A stretch of 64,000 nucleotides of DNA from Sporodiniella umbellata. Lineage: Eukaryota; Mucoromycota; Mucoromycetes; Mucorales; Rhizopodaceae. Made by a program: the position numbers and the translations under genes. The notes below the pieces were generated by a model. The model had not been told where the DNA came from. It saw only the letters and a list, made by a program, of their open reading frames with translations, and did no database searches. Below, one piece after another: positions 33,426-45,515 of the stretch; position 1 is the first letter of the stretch; the number at the start of each line of letters is the position of its first letter. The stretch is taken from positions 1 through 64,000 of the forward strand of contig JAIXMR010000076.1 in NCBI GenBank assembly GCA_025677835.1, in the 5' to 3' direction.

Positions 33426-35694
33426 TTACCACTCGTTTGGTTCAATTGAAAGCCTATCCGTCGATTGGTTTGTAGTAGAGTTTAAGATAATTTCTCTTTC
33501 AGTGTTTTTATGCGCATATCTTGGTACTTCTCCATATGAAGGCCTTCTAATCTGATTGAACCAAACATATGCAGATATAAGTACAGTGACCAGAATGATT
33601 ACTAAGACGACTATCCACTCTTTGGTTTCTTTTTCGGAATTTTGTTTTGTGTTCATCTTTTCAATTGCATCGATCGGCTTTTTGATCATGGAAATCAAAG
33701 ATGCATCTAACAGACCCTCGAATAAATCGCTGTTATTTCTATCAGATAAAGCTGTCGCGCTATCTTTTTTTGATCCTAAAAATCGGTTGATCATATCAAG
33801 AGTTTCAAACGGTTTATCATAAGGTGCCATATGGCTTGCACCACTGATAACAACAAAAGTCAAATTACGATCTTGAGAATAGTATCCAGCTGATCGATTC
33901 TTCACTATCCATTCTTTTTTGCTGGCTCGTTTTCTAAAACCTTTATAACCGCCCCAGGTCATATTGCCAATAAAGTATTCAGCTCCCAGTGTATTGGCGA
34001 TGATATCTTGATTCCCGCTAATTTTCATTTATTGTCAATTTTTTTGTATGGCCTTCTACCTGAATATTAATAATTGGATCTCTTCCAACATAGCTGGTAA
34101 TAGCTGTAGAAGCTCACAAATAAATAAATGAAAAATCAAACATGGTGTATATAATATTACGTGATAGCTAGGAAGTTCTGGATGGCTATGGAATGCCTCT
34201 TTTACTTTGCTATTACACTCTTTCCAATTGTCCACTTTCTCGTCTATATGGATGGATTTTTTAAGTTCTGGAAGCTAGAAAGTTTGAAGAAAAAAAAGTC
34301 AGTCTTATTTCTTTTTAACTGTCGTCTTCTGATGTACTTGAAGATATTGTGTCGTTTCATTTAGTTCGTGTGGCCAGCTTATCCCACAAGCGGGATACGT
34401 TTCGTTCCTCAAACGTACGTCATATATATTTACACAGAGTTTATCTCCATTTTCATTTCTAACAAAGAGGTTTAGAACATTCTTTTCAAGAGTAATATGT
34501 GTCTAATACGCTTTACTCTCTGATGCTATTTATATGTATATCAGATACAATGGAGTTGCATTCAATAGGCATAATTCTTTCTGTGTCTGTCATCATCATT
34601 TCTTTTTTAATTATCTCTCGGCACTTTTTCCAATCATTTCTAAAGACGCTCTACATGTAAACACCTGGGTTATTCTATCAAGGTAGAAACAAATCCTACC
34701 AAACCATTTTCTGCTATCAGATTGTTTTGAATACTAAAATCGTATATTCCGTCATACTTAAAAAAAATGTGTGGGTAAAATCTATCGATATATCGTTCTT
34801 CCATTTACGTGATGTATGGGCGATATCCAGCCATTTCCAATAATAGCCCCTTTTAAATTGTATTTTTTTTCTTTGGCCTTGTTTAAGCTCAAAATTCGAG
34901 TAGCAAAATGAGGTATATAGACTCCAGCATAACTTTCGCCTGCAAGATACAAAGGTTGATGTTTTAGCCTCGGGAAAACTCTGAAAAATTCATCTAAAAA
35001 GTCTATAAAATCTTGTGTTGCCTCGGTAAGATACCCTTTGGTTCCTTCAGGGCCCAAAAAACTAAATCCGGTTCCAATAGGTTGGTCCACTTTGTTGTTT
35101 TTAGTATTTTAACAACAGCAAAGGAACTTTTTTTTTTTTTTCAAGTTACAGTAAACTACAGTTGCGTGTTTTTGCCAACCGGCTGGATTTATCCTAAGCG
35201 TCAAGTTCTTGTTCACTCTATAAGGACCATTTTCTAAAAATAGGCCATTCATACTTGAGCATCCAGGACCACCATTAAACCATATAATCTAATTTTAAAA
35301 CAAGGAAAACAAACATAGCTTTTGAGAAAGCAATTTTCTTTATTCGGTCTTACAAGTTTTTCAGCAACTTTTTTATTTTCCTGTTCCAGCATCCAAAAAA
35401 AAAGGCTTGTACTGGTGTTTCTTTGCAAATCAATGTATCTATTCTTAATGTTAATTTTATTCAGTATCTATGGTTTTTTTTTTGTAAAAGGCTATACCCA
35501 GAGTATTGCGAAAAGTTCAAAGATTTGGTGTCGATACCTGGTAACGTATTGATTTTGTAGCTTTCAGCTTTTTTTTTAAAAAAAAAGTCGAATTAATCAT
35601 TGTCTTTAAATTTCTCTTTACCATTTTGACAAAGAATAGTATTGACGGCTAAAATAGCAATAATTAGACTGTTTACAAGTGAAAATAGAAACAT
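33426..35694 (-). CDS. KEX1: Kex1-like serine carboxypeptidase (family S10), Golgi membrane-anchored
   Basis: About eleven exons. It starts [20 protein letters not shown], a signal peptide, then [16 protein letters not shown] and [40 protein letters not shown] (oxyanion hole) and [16 protein letters not shown] follow. The nucleophile Ser is in [15 protein letters not shown] (about 34920-34945). [16 protein letters not shown] and [13 protein letters not shown] fit Kex1. The catalytic Asp is in [20 protein letters not shown] and the His in [12 protein letters not shown]. Near the C-terminus [20 protein letters not shown] is a transmembrane helix with a short cytosolic tail. Kex1 removes C-terminal Lys/Arg after Kex2 cleavage of precursors in the late Golgi. 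Signal peptide, catalytic triad and membrane anchor are all present, so the gene looks intact. An internal ATG at 34028 lies in an intron and is not a start. Confidence 0.92.
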
Positions 35695-37356
35695 ATAAAA
35701 AGAGAAAAAAGAGATTTAAAAAGAGGTTAGTTTCGTTGCGGTTTATTTTACTTTACTTTTGATTTATTTTTTGTTTGTATATATTTATGTGTCTATAAGA
35801 GTTGTTTTGCCAGCTAGGTGCAAAATATGACAGAGTAGTGCATTTCCTTCTTCTTTTTAGTTTGGTTTTTGTTTTGGCCGTTTTTTAAGAGTTCATTGAA
35901 ATTTCTTTCTATTTGAATTTTATTGATGTAAATCCTAGTATCTAGGGGACTGTTACAAGAGGGATTCTTTGCAACTACTTTTTTTCTAGAAAAAAGAAAA
36001 ATAGCCAAAAAAAAAAAAAAAAAAAAAAAACACTTTTAATTGCTTTGTTCAACACTTCTAATTATCTTTGTTTGTATGAATCTTTTAATTCTACTTTTGC
36101 TTTGGATTTTCATTACGGAGTTGTCCTTGAGAAGTTGTTGTATAAGCGTTCTGAGATTGAATATCTGGGATTAGTCCTGTGAACGCAATACACAAGCACA
36201 CACACACACACAAAGAGAAACTACAATGCAGCTTGGTGTAATGTTTCTTTTAGTTGAAAACAGAGTAGGTTGTTCTTTCAAATAATGTGTTTAATATACT
36301 ATGGTAGTCCTTTTTGCCCTAAAGCATTTATTGTAAGTTTCATTGAATTTCGGAATTGTCTTTTTCGGGAAGGCTTTATGACAAAAAACTCTATCTGATA
36401 AGGAAATCATCAGCTAAACAGAGAAGAAAGGGGTGTTTTTATACCCCATTATGCGTCTGGGGTATATCTGAACATGTATACGGATTCTATCAGAATAAAA
36501 AAGTGTGTATATGTAAAGTTCCTGCCAAAAGTTTTTATCTGAACATTAATGGTCACTATTTTTTTTTGTCAAATACCTGCAATTGAATGGTTTCTTCTTG
36601 CTTTAATTTTCTTTTGCCTTGTTGTTTTTTTTAATATGAATTTTCTGTTGCCACAAGGAGTAAATCTTATTGAAACCTTTACGTTTTTTTTTTCCAAAAT
36701 GGGTATACGTCAGGGTAGACTTGGGATTCTGAAATACAGTCTGCATTTTGCACTACAATTTTATAGTGACGCATGAAGCGATAAGCCCTTTTCGTGTGTT
36801 TTACAAGTGATCGTGTACTTTTTTTTATGCACAGGAGGCGCGTGCTTTCTTTGCGCGCCTATTTTTTTTTTTTTTTTGGCAAGAAAAAAAATATATATAA
36901 ATTTGGAAAGTATTGCCTTACAGGTTTAGAAATTAAACTTTAAATCCTTTAATATCTCTTTCATTGTTATTAGTCGCCCCACTTTTCAATGTTATCTTTT
37001 GTTTGTTTCACTTGGAGACATCAAATTAAAATTAAGTTTGTTGTGTAAGGAATCTTATAACTTTCCTTCATTTCTTTCTTTCTTTTTTTTCATGGTTTTA
37101 TTCAGCTGTTACTATGACGATTTCCATAAGATTTTTGTGCCTTTCGGATATTACAATGGACGTGGGAACACTGATAGAGTTCACAAAGGATAATTCAAAT
37201 ACCTCTTATTCTTACACAAAAAGAGAGACATAGGAAAGAAGGGGAATACAAAAAAAAAAAAAAAAAAAAATAGATACACTTTTCCAATGTACACCCAAGA
37301 AAAAAAAAGAAGAAGACTGAACCCTTTTTTCTGTTTTTGTTTTTGTCAACATTGCA
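35695..37356. other. Divergent upstream region of KEX1 and the kelch-BTB gene
   Basis: About 1.7 kb with A/T runs (A25 near 36007-36030, T run near 36862-36877) and an (AC)n tract near 36196-36210. Several 60-75 codon open frames (36356-36586, 36549-36776, 36999-37193) are low-complexity and unsupported. Confidence 0.4.
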
Positions 37357-39147
37357 ATGAGCCCAGGACCTCAATCTATTGCTGATCTTGTAACGGAAGT
37401 AAAACCAACAACAGGCGACATTCCTCCTCCTTCTATAGGTGCAACGACTGTGGTAATAGGAAGCTCGCTATATTTATTTGGTGGGAGGCTCGCTTCATCT
37501 CGTCAATTAATAAACCACCTCTATATCTTGAACTTGAACAACAACAGTTGGACTCGCCATATTCCTGAGCCTAGATCCGCAGAAGCTCCCCAACCACGCT
37601 ATTTCCATTCTGCAGACGTATATGACAAATACTTGATCATTTTTGGGGGCATGGGGCAGACAAACAAGATGCATGCGCTGAGCGATTTATGTGTGTTTGA
37701 TACAGAAAGAATGGTCTGGAAGCATATCGAAAAACAAACCAGTTTGTATAGTCCTAAGGAAAGATATGCACATATATCTGTAGTGTCCGGGGACAAGTTA
37801 ATTATCATAGGCGGACAAGACATATATAATCAATATATAAATGAAAAAAACACCCTGTGCCTCAAGACTTTTACTTGGGTTTCTGCAGAAAATTCATTGA
37901 AAGGAAACTACGGTGCTTACCGTTCAGTGGCTACATCCATAAGAAAGGCTGACAAAAGTCTTTGGGGAAGTCATATGGACACCGTCTGTGTGTACTCCAA
38001 CTATAACTTTTCAAATGTAACAAGAGATCTGGAAAGTTTTCCATCTCTTTCCCCTACTTCGGAGTTTAAGAACCATTCAAGCAACATGTCTGGAGGATCG
38101 TTGCCGCCTGGGTTGAGGTTTCCTTCAGGCCATATATTAGGCCAGTATATGATTATAACAGGCGTTTACCTCACGTCTACTGTACACACATTCCAAGTGT
38201 GGGCATTGAATTTAGTCAACTTGACCTGGACTAGAATTGATGTCGGTTCAACCCTTACTTATAGTTCGTGGAGCAAGACATGTTTGGACTATTCAAAGCA
38301 AAAGCTGATTGTCTTTGGAAACAAATCAAGAAAGCTGTTAGACGACTACTCACATCGACGGGCAAACTTTGACCATATAGCTATAGTTGATCTAGAAACA
38401 TTTGGTATCTATAGGCTTCCCCCTGAAACGTCTCCGCGCGCAGTTCAAGAACTCGGTTTAAATCTGCTGAACGATTCAACTTTTGCAGATCTAGAGGTGT
38501 TCACGGAGGACAAACGCAGTATTTTTGTCAATTCAAGTATTATTCAGCTGCGCTGGCCTCAGTTGAATCACACAGCTTTTAAGAATGATAAAACGGGATT
38601 TAAACGCTTGCTTTTTCCCGAGAACTATTCGGTGACACTGGCATTTTTTCAGTTTCTGTATACAGATCACATTATAACCGCTCAGCAACACCATCCACAA
38701 ACACTCCTCCGTCTCTTGATACTTTCTGAGCTATATAAAATACCACGCCTTAGGCAACTCACAGTCCATGCACTACACCAATGTCTGACAATTTCCACAT
38801 CCAGTATGATTTATGAAGTGTCTGCATTAACAGGTTGTTCATCGCTTCAAATACGTGCATTGCGAATTATGCTCAACGCTAAAAGAATCATTCAAAGAAA
38901 ACTGAAGCCCATTGTCCCTGGCTTACCATCCCCTACATTCATTATTTATCCTTCTGCTCTGCCGTCGTCACCCACACGAGCCTCAATGGAAAGCGAATCA
39001 TCTCCTACAGTAACAAGATTCCCATCCGTATCAAAGTCCCTACCAGGCTCAACATATTCCAGAAAAAGCTCTTATAAATTATCCCAATATACCTTACCTC
39101 TCATGGGAAGATCAAGAAAGACAAGTCTACCACCACTCTCAAGATAA
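37357..39147 (+). CDS. Kelch-repeat and BTB-like protein (Ral2/LZTR1-like architecture)
   Basis: A single exon of 596 residues. Kelch-type repeats occupy about residues 25-330. Recognisable units are ATTVVIGSSLYLFGGR...LYILNLNNNSWTRH, PRYFHSADVYDKYLIIFGGM...LCVFDTERMVWKH and PKERYAHISVVSGDKLIIIG, then FPSGHILGQYMIITGVYLTS...VWALNLVNLTWTRI. A BTB-like segment starts near residue 370: LNLLNDSTFADLEVFTEDKR, with later FFQFLYTDHI and LLRLLILSELYKIPRLRQLT. The C-terminus is Ser/Pro-rich and basic. Kelch plus BTB without BACK is the arrangement of S. pombe Ral2, which acts with Ras1, and of LZTR1. A Ras-related or Cul3-adaptor role is plausible but inferred only from architecture. Confidence 0.82.
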   Translation: MSPGPQSIADLVTEVKPTTGDIPPPSIGATTVVIGSSLYLFGGRLASSRQLINHLYILNLNNNSWTRHIPEPRSAEAPQPRYFHSADVYDKYLIIFGGMGQTNKMHALSDLCVFDTERMVWKHIEKQTSLYSPKERYAHISVVSGDKLIIIGGQDIYNQYINEKNTLCLKTFTWVSAENSLKGNYGAYRSVATSIRKADKSLWGSHMDTVCVYSNYNFSNVTRDLESFPSLSPTSEFKNHSSNMSGGSLPPGLRFPSGHILGQYMIITGVYLTSTVHTFQVWALNLVNLTWTRIDVGSTLTYSSWSKTCLDYSKQKLIVFGNKSRKLLDDYSHRRANFDHIAIVDLETFGIYRLPPETSPRAVQELGLNLLNDSTFADLEVFTEDKRSIFVNSSIIQLRWPQLNHTAFKNDKTGFKRLLFPENYSVTLAFFQFLYTDHIITAQQHHPQTLLRLLILSELYKIPRLRQLTVHALHQCLTISTSSMIYEVSALTGCSSLQIRALRIMLNAKRIIQRKLKPIVPGLPSPTFIIYPSALPSSPTRASMESESSPTVTRFPSVSKSLPGSTYSRKSSYKLSQYTLPLMGRSRKTSLPPLSR

Positions 39148-39272
39148 TAAAAATAAACCCTCAGGTTTTGACTTTTTTTTTTTTTTTTTTTGAAACACAG
39201 CACTTTGAGTGCAGGATAAAAACGAATACAGACTTTGCTTTTTGTTTCGACAGGCTACTTTTAATCTCTAAC

Positions 39273-42096
39273 ATGAACAACTTTACAGATGAAGTCAAAG
39301 CGTTTTTAGATTCAAATATAAAGTCTAAGCAAGAGTATAATATCGACAACATCAAGTCTTTATTAAAAAGACAAAAAAGTGAGGAAAAAGATTTGGAAGC
39401 AAAAGTAAGGAAATGTTTGGACTAAAAAAAGTCTTTATTGAATTCAATACTGTAGCTCAGTACGTTATCAGAGGATGCACAAAAGCAGCTCGGAAAAATA
39501 CTTGAAAACACAAAAAAGCAACAAATTGGCTTTGAGCAATTACTAGTTGGCCTAAAAAACACTCAACAAGGAATAAATGCTTTCGAAACATCTAAAGATA
39601 GACCGATTGAACTTCTGAGCCAATTAACAACTATTGAACAGAAAATGAAACGTGTAGATGCAGCCAGGAACTACATTAAAGCGCTTTTGGTTGTCTGCAA
39701 ACTAAGGTACAAAAAATATAGTGAGTCGTATATGCAACGACATGTAACTTTTTTTTCTTATGGAAAAGCTCACAGGCACTTGATCTTGTAAAAACCGACC
39801 CTGAAGGTGCCCTACGTCCTTATGAACAGCTTGTCAAATTTGAACAATATATTTCAAATAAGAAAATAGTACAAGAAAAATGGACTGATTTATCTGACTA
39901 TCTTAAAAAAAGACAGACACGGCTTTGGGAGGAACTTTATGCTGTCCTAGTGGAGTAAGTCTCTTTAAAACAACGAAAGTCATTGTGTGCGTACTAAATG
40001 TTTAAAGAAAATTCAAAGGCAGTTTGGACGGCATTTCATGGCCAACGGCTATAAAACCGCCCTACAGCCCTGAGCTCAAAGAGAAGTTGAGAAAGTTTGA
40101 ACAGGACTTCAAACATTTGGTTATATTACAGCAGTCGTAAAAAAAAAAAAAAAAGGAGTACTCTCAAAACGAAAACAAAAACTCATTTGCTTATGAGTAG
40201 TTCTGCCGATAAACATAGTGCTATTTCTTTGAGCCCAATTTCTATCATGACCGAAGGGTTATCTCTGAGGTTCAGGTACCATTTTGAAACGTCGAAGCCT
40301 ACAAATAGGCTGGATAAGGTAAAGTAGATATTTTAAGAAAAGATCCTTTAACAAGCTACTGTAGCCCGAATGGTATATTATGCATGTTAAAAACTCTATT
40401 GCAGCACATATGCCATTCTTGTTAACAACTGTTCAGCCAATTGTTAACAGTATGGAAGGCTATTTCTCCGAGAAAGCATCGGTCAAAGATATGTTTATTC
40501 AAAGCTTATTAGACGATGTATTGAGAAAGCTGCAGAAGACAATACCCCAAATCCTGAATCAGCCTATAATTCTCAGTCATACTATTCAGCAAGTACTTGA
40601 ATTCGATAAGAGTCTTTCTGACGACTTCTCCTATGAAAGAGCTCCAACTCTATCTGATTTTGTGTTTGATCATACCGCTTGGTTCGATTCATGGTTTCAA
40701 GGAGAAAAAAAATGTAAGTCGAAAAAAAAAAAAAAAAAACTTTAAGAAATCACTAACTTTGTGCAGTCTCTCAAACTAAATATGATGAAATCGTACTGGA
40801 CAGAAAGGCATTTGAACTTGAAGTAGGCGATGCAAACAATGCTACAATCAAAAAGACGATGTCTGCCTCTCGCATTATTAGTCTTTTAGAAAGTGTGACT
40901 GCAACCTATCAGTTAATGTCTACAATGGAATACAAACTCAAATTCTTGGTCGATATACAGTTTAATTTACTGGGACAATATCATCAAAGACTTTCTGGCG
41001 CTATCGATTCTTTTGAAGCTTTGAGTTTGATACGCTCTGTACCTGCACCTGGAGCACTTCCAGATGCTGTTACAGGTGTTATAACATCCTCTGAGTCAAA
41101 CGGAACGATATCTGCCTTAAATCGTCTGTATCGTTGGTGGACAAGTACAAAGTCAATCCAGGAAGCTTTAAAAGATTGGGAGGAAGAGGAGGTAAATAGT
41201 TACAAAGGGGTTTGTGGCTGGTGAGCTAATTTACATACGTCAAAACAGTTCTTCCTCGATCTGTATCATCAGATGAAACAAGATCCTGAAAAGACCGAAA
41301 GCTTTTTGAAAAGCTTTGTGTCCTATCAAGATAAAATGATACGACACTCATGCGTGACTCAAAGCGAGTCATCTGATGGATTGTTCACAGATGCTTTGAC
41401 AGCCTTTGAGCAAATCAGCAAACGTATAGAAAAGATATTTGTAAAGATTGCTTTGAAAGAGTGGACAAATAATGCAAGAGAATACTCTAAAAAGTAAAAG
41501 AGCTGTTTGGGATACAGGTAATCTAACTTTCTAAATAGAAGTGTATGGTGGGAGGCCTCTGCAGAAAGTGTGTCTGAGCTTTCGAATGAGCTATATACAC
41601 CTTTACAGGACTTTCTTATGACTTTTAACTACCTGAATACCATTCTTCCGCAACACGATTTTGTTGTAATCTATCGAAATACGCTAAAAGAAATAGAGGA
41701 CTGGTATTGGAAGCAGATTATTACACAAAATCAATTCTCAGCGGGTGGTGTTTTACAGCTAGAGGTCGATTTGAAACTTGGCCTATGGAAAATTGGTCAA
41801 AGATGGATACACAAGCCTGAGAATTTGACAAAAAGGTACCTAAATGCAAAGATACAGAGGCTGTGTTTGATAGCTTACATGTCTATAGACTGAGAGAAGC
41901 CATCACGTTGCTGTCATTACCACTTTCTAGTGAAGAACAGGTGTCGTGTCAGGAGTTGATGAAAGCGCTTGTAGATACAAACCAGTTAGAAACGGTCCAG
42001 AAAACCTTAGAAAGGATTAATGTTGAATTGTTAAGCAATGGACAAATACGCGATGTATTGAGAAGAAGAAACGATATGTTATATAGTTGGAATTAA
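39273..42096 (+). CDS. RINT1/Tip20-like vesicle tethering protein (Dsl1/NRZ complex)
   Basis: A multi-exon gene of about 800 residues. The N-terminal half is helical (FTDEVKAFLDSNIKSKQEYN, LSEDAQKQLGKILENTKKQQ, MKRVDAARNYIKALLVV, LEGAL-like PEGALRPYEQLVKFEQYIS). The family signature is FRYHFETSKPTNRLDK joined across an intron to PEWYIMHVKNSIAAHMPFLL; RINT1 proteins have the same RF.YHF......NR.DKPEW element. Downstream helices follow (IISLLESVTATYQLMSTMEY, LKEIEDWYWKQIITQNQFS), ending RDVLRRRNDMLYSWN. Tip20/RINT1 forms, with Dsl1/ZW10 and Sec39/NAG, an ER tether for COPI vesicles. Intron at about 40318-40366 is sure from this junction; others are less exact. Confidence 0.87.
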
Positions 42097-42300
42097 ATAG
42101 ATCTTTTTTTTTTTTCTTTCTTGGTAAAAACATATGGGTGTGGGCGGCATAAAGATAGCTTTTTTTCATTTTTTATTTTTCCTTTTTTTTTAGTGTAAAA
42201 ACCACTAAAACTTATATATAAATATAAACATATTTATATTCTAAAAAAAAAAAAAATCCCCCAAAAAGATACCAAGAAGTATACATTTGTATTAAACAAT

Positions 42301-43134
42301 ATGCAAGCACCAGAAGATATTGATCTTTCAATTAGCCCTCATGCAGGCATGGACGAATGGCAATACGAAATGAGACGTGAAATACAGGAAATTATTGTAA
42401 AGAAACAATGGAACTAAAAAAAAAAAAAAAGAGAGAAAGACCGTTAATTTCAAAATTTGTAGCCTAATGTCTACTTAGGCCCCTTTTCAGCTTGTAAAAA
42501 TACAGAAAGTTTGAAGCATAAAGGGATTACGCACATAGTATGTTTCTTTGATGAGGCTGAAGCAAACCTTTTTCGCACTGAAGTGGTAGCCCAACATTTT
42601 GCTTTTGAACGTTTTATTGTGAGCGATACCATTCTCCAAAATCTGATACAACACTTCCCGACAGTGTCGCATTATGTCAATAGTATAATTCCTCAAGGGA
42701 AAGTAGTACTCTGTTGCAACGGAGGAATGTCAAGAAGTCCTGCATTTGTTGTGGCATATATCATGGAGAAATACAATTTAGACGCCATTCAAGCTTATCA
42801 CTATGTTCAAGCTAAAAGGCTGTGCATTAACCCAAATGACGGTTTTAAATGTCAATTGAAGGTTTCAGCTTCTTATATTAGGTGTTTTGTCTCTCTTCTT
42901 TCTGTACTCATTTCAAAGTGTCTATATTAGGAGTATGAACCGATATTCAGAGCACGTCGAGCGACGACCGAAATAAAAGACGGAAATACAAGAAGGAGGT
43001 CAAGAGGCGAAGAAAACGAAGAAAACTGTAGCCACTCAAGTGAGTCTGATTTTAAAAGGTCGCTTCGAGAAAACGCCCAAGGAGATCAGGGCGCTAATGT
43101 TATGTCACCAGGATACAGCTCTATGGTGATATAA
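42301..43134 (+). CDS. STYX-like dual-specificity phosphatase family protein with a P-loop cysteine
   Basis: Three exons: 42301-42396, 42463-42861 and from about 42931. Animal STYX is followed closely: WQYEMRREIQEIIPNVYLGP, KHKGITHIVCFF, LIQHFPTVSHYVNSII, AFVVAYIMEKYNLDAIQAYH, YVQAKRLCINPNDGFKCQLK then EYEPIFRARRAT. STYX is a pseudophosphatase because Gly replaces the catalytic Cys in its P-loop. Here the loop reads CCNGGMSRS, which aligns with HCxxGxxRS so that the second Cys occupies the catalytic place and the first replaces His. The Asp in FIVSDT aligns with the general-acid position. So the protein may be active; this is inference. The tail is polar and basic (TRRRSRGEENEENCSHSSES). Intron 2 removes a stop, confirming the last exon. 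Confidence 0.87.
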
Positions 43135-43317
43135 TTAAATGATAAAACTCTCTTTTTTTCTTTTAATGTAAGAATAGATAGAAAAAAAGTTCCTTCACAA
43201 ATAAATACAAATATAAACAAATAATAATAAACCATACAGCAAATAATACAGACAGTATTTACATACTCCATCTTTGAGAGTGGAGCCTTTTTTTTTTTTT
43301 CTGCTAGTACACTTTGT

Positions 43318-43688
43318 CTAGAAGGTGTTTTTTTCTTCGTCTGCTTCCTCTGCCAATAAAGGCTCGTTTAGTTCCGATTCTAGTTGAGGCGCATCACGAT
43401 TCTGCATCACATATACCAAAATCATAGATAGTAAAAACACCACTACCAAAAATGCACCTATGGTAAATCCTTTATCTATAACAAATTGTTAGTTACTTTT
43501 CTCTTCTTTTTAAATATAGTTACGATAGTAGGGAGCATCTGTCACTGGCCAGATCAGTAATGAAGACCAAGCCCAAGTGAGAGAAGCAAAGGTATTCATG
43601 ATGGCAATAGCCATAGCTCTGACCTGTTTATTCGGTGATATTACCTCAGTAGCCCATGTCATGACAATCTAGTGCATATGGATTAGCC

Positions 43689-43722
<34 letters not shown>

Positions 43723-45165
43723 TACAGAAGTAGCAGAGCCTAGCCCGGCATGAGCTAAGAGAAAAGCAACATACAGCACAGGGAAAGGCTGCACAAAACT
43801 CGACAGCATACTAAAAAAAACGTCAGCCAGCCCAAATGCTGTACCATATTCCTACCTTAATCCAACTAAACCAAACACAGTGGGTACAATAATACTCCAA
43901 AGCCGTGTGCGATGTCGGTCACTTATAAACCCGTTACACAAGCCAGCGATCATCGTGATTACAGTATCTGGCTATAGAAATCAAATTAGAGAAATTTTCG
44001 AGGAGAAAAGAAGCTTACGGTGGTCAACAGATTGGCAGTAATAGCATCGAACCCTACTTTTTTTATGACAATGCCAATAACCTGCTTAGTCCCTAATGCC
44101 ATAGTCAAAGAAGTCCAGCCAATAACAAACATATATAAATATTTGTTTTTGGCAAGTGTCTTGAATTTCTGGATTGCTGACAGCTGAAGGTCAGACTCGT
44201 GATGCGTTTGGACTCTATCTGAAGCTATGCTTTTTTCTTCTTTCGTCAACCATGGTGTATCTTGAGGGTAATCAGGCAAGTAGAGATATCCAAGACATGC
44301 CAATACCAGGGTGATTGATGCATCAAACAAAAACATCCAGCGCCACCTTTTCATTGAAAAAAAAAAAATCAGCCACGGTTCGTTGTAAAGCACTCTATTG
44401 GCTCTCCTTACCCGCTGACACCAAAAGTCCCATCCATTGTTTTAAGAAGAGCTGCCTGTATCACCCCGCTGAGTCCACCTCCGAACGATCCACAGACTGC
44501 CAACAGGGCTAACCTCTTTCCCAATTCTTTTTTTGTATACCAACTGCCAACTAAAAACACAATCTAATTGCGAAACCTGAAATTTAAAAAAGACACGTTT
44601 TTAAAAGTGATTTTTTCATATTTACACCTGGAAAGAAGCCTGCTTCGGCCAAACCAAGCAGGAACCGAATTATATAAACATGCTGCACAGTTTGAACGCA
44701 TGCCATTGCTATAGTAAGCACACACCAAATGATTTCTAAAGCTGGAAGGTATCTTGATGGTCTTGTTGAAGAGAGTATTATGTTGGATGGCAGTTGCATT
44801 CTGTTTTTTTTTTTTTTTGAAAAAAGATCAGAGCTTGTGTCACACCGTGGGCTTTCTTTTTTTTTTTTTTTGTTCTTACGACAAATAGCCAACCATGAAC
44901 AGCACGCCCATCCAGTTATATTGAAGACCGGTAATACTTAGTTCTTCTTCCATACCACTAATAAAAGCGCTGCCTACAACAAAAAGCAAATATTAGCTGA
45001 GTGTTACTGGAATAGGGTTTCTTTCGGTCGCTCTTTACCTAAGTTTGTACTATCTAAAGTCTTTATCATGTTTCCAAACATGGCAAACAGCATAAGTCTT
45101 TTATCGAGCTTGCGTACCAAATCCCTTTCTATAATCTGGCTATAGGGTCTTGGCTTGAGTTCCAT
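43318..45165 (-). CDS. MFS transporter, anion:cation symporter family (Dal5/TNA1-like)
   Basis: A gene of many exons (about eight). Start MELKPRPYSQIIERDLVRKL leads to the first helix LMLFAMFGNMIKTLDSTNLG; then ITGLQYNWMGVLFMVGY. Family marks are YIIRFLLGLAEAGFFPGV, SWYTKKELGKRLALLAVCGS, FGGGLSGVIQAALLKTMDG, and GWRWMFLFDASITLVLACLG. The central loop YLPDYPQDTPWLTKEEKSIA is typical of the Dal5 (allantoate) group. The second half is split by introns, one containing a 31-nt A run (43690-43720). The last exon ends LSMILVYVMQNRDAP plus an acidic tail, about 12 helices in all. Substrates in this family include allantoate, nicotinate, biotin and pantothenate; none can be assigned. The GS-like gene lies upstream on the same strand with 350 bp between them. 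Confidence 0.87.
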
Positions 45166-45515
45166 TGTGTTTGTTTTTCAAAATACTATAAAATAAAGAG
45201 AAGAAAAAGGAAAAAAAAAGAAACAGGCTTTTTTTAATGCAAAACAAAACGTAATTGAAACCCAGATACAATCACTTGTATTTACTCCTAGGACAAAACT
45301 GCAAGGCTTAAATCAGCAACTAAAATAGAGCAGCCCCTTTGAGAAGTACTCTAGAGAGCGCTTTTAAATCTAAATGTATAAAAGGCAGAGTCGGGTTGTT
45401 TTCTATTTATTTGTGGTGATACATTGCGGTGTTCTATCAAATAAAAAACTTCAGCCCATAGTAAAGTAAATGTCGATCTCTTTCAAATAACAATAAGCGC
45501 CTCTCGTTTATTTAT
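45166..45515. other. Intergenic region between the GS-like gene and the permease
   Basis: 350 bp holding the 3' flank of the GS-like gene and the promoter of the permease. There is no clear motif and no open frame of note. Confidence 0.4.

Noticed and set aside
33426..34028. Separate 200-codon protein starting MKISGNQD
   Set aside because: The first codons lie in an intron; splicing joins LLIF to SGNQDIIAN, the Kex1 catalytic Asp region, so it is the last exon of KEX1.
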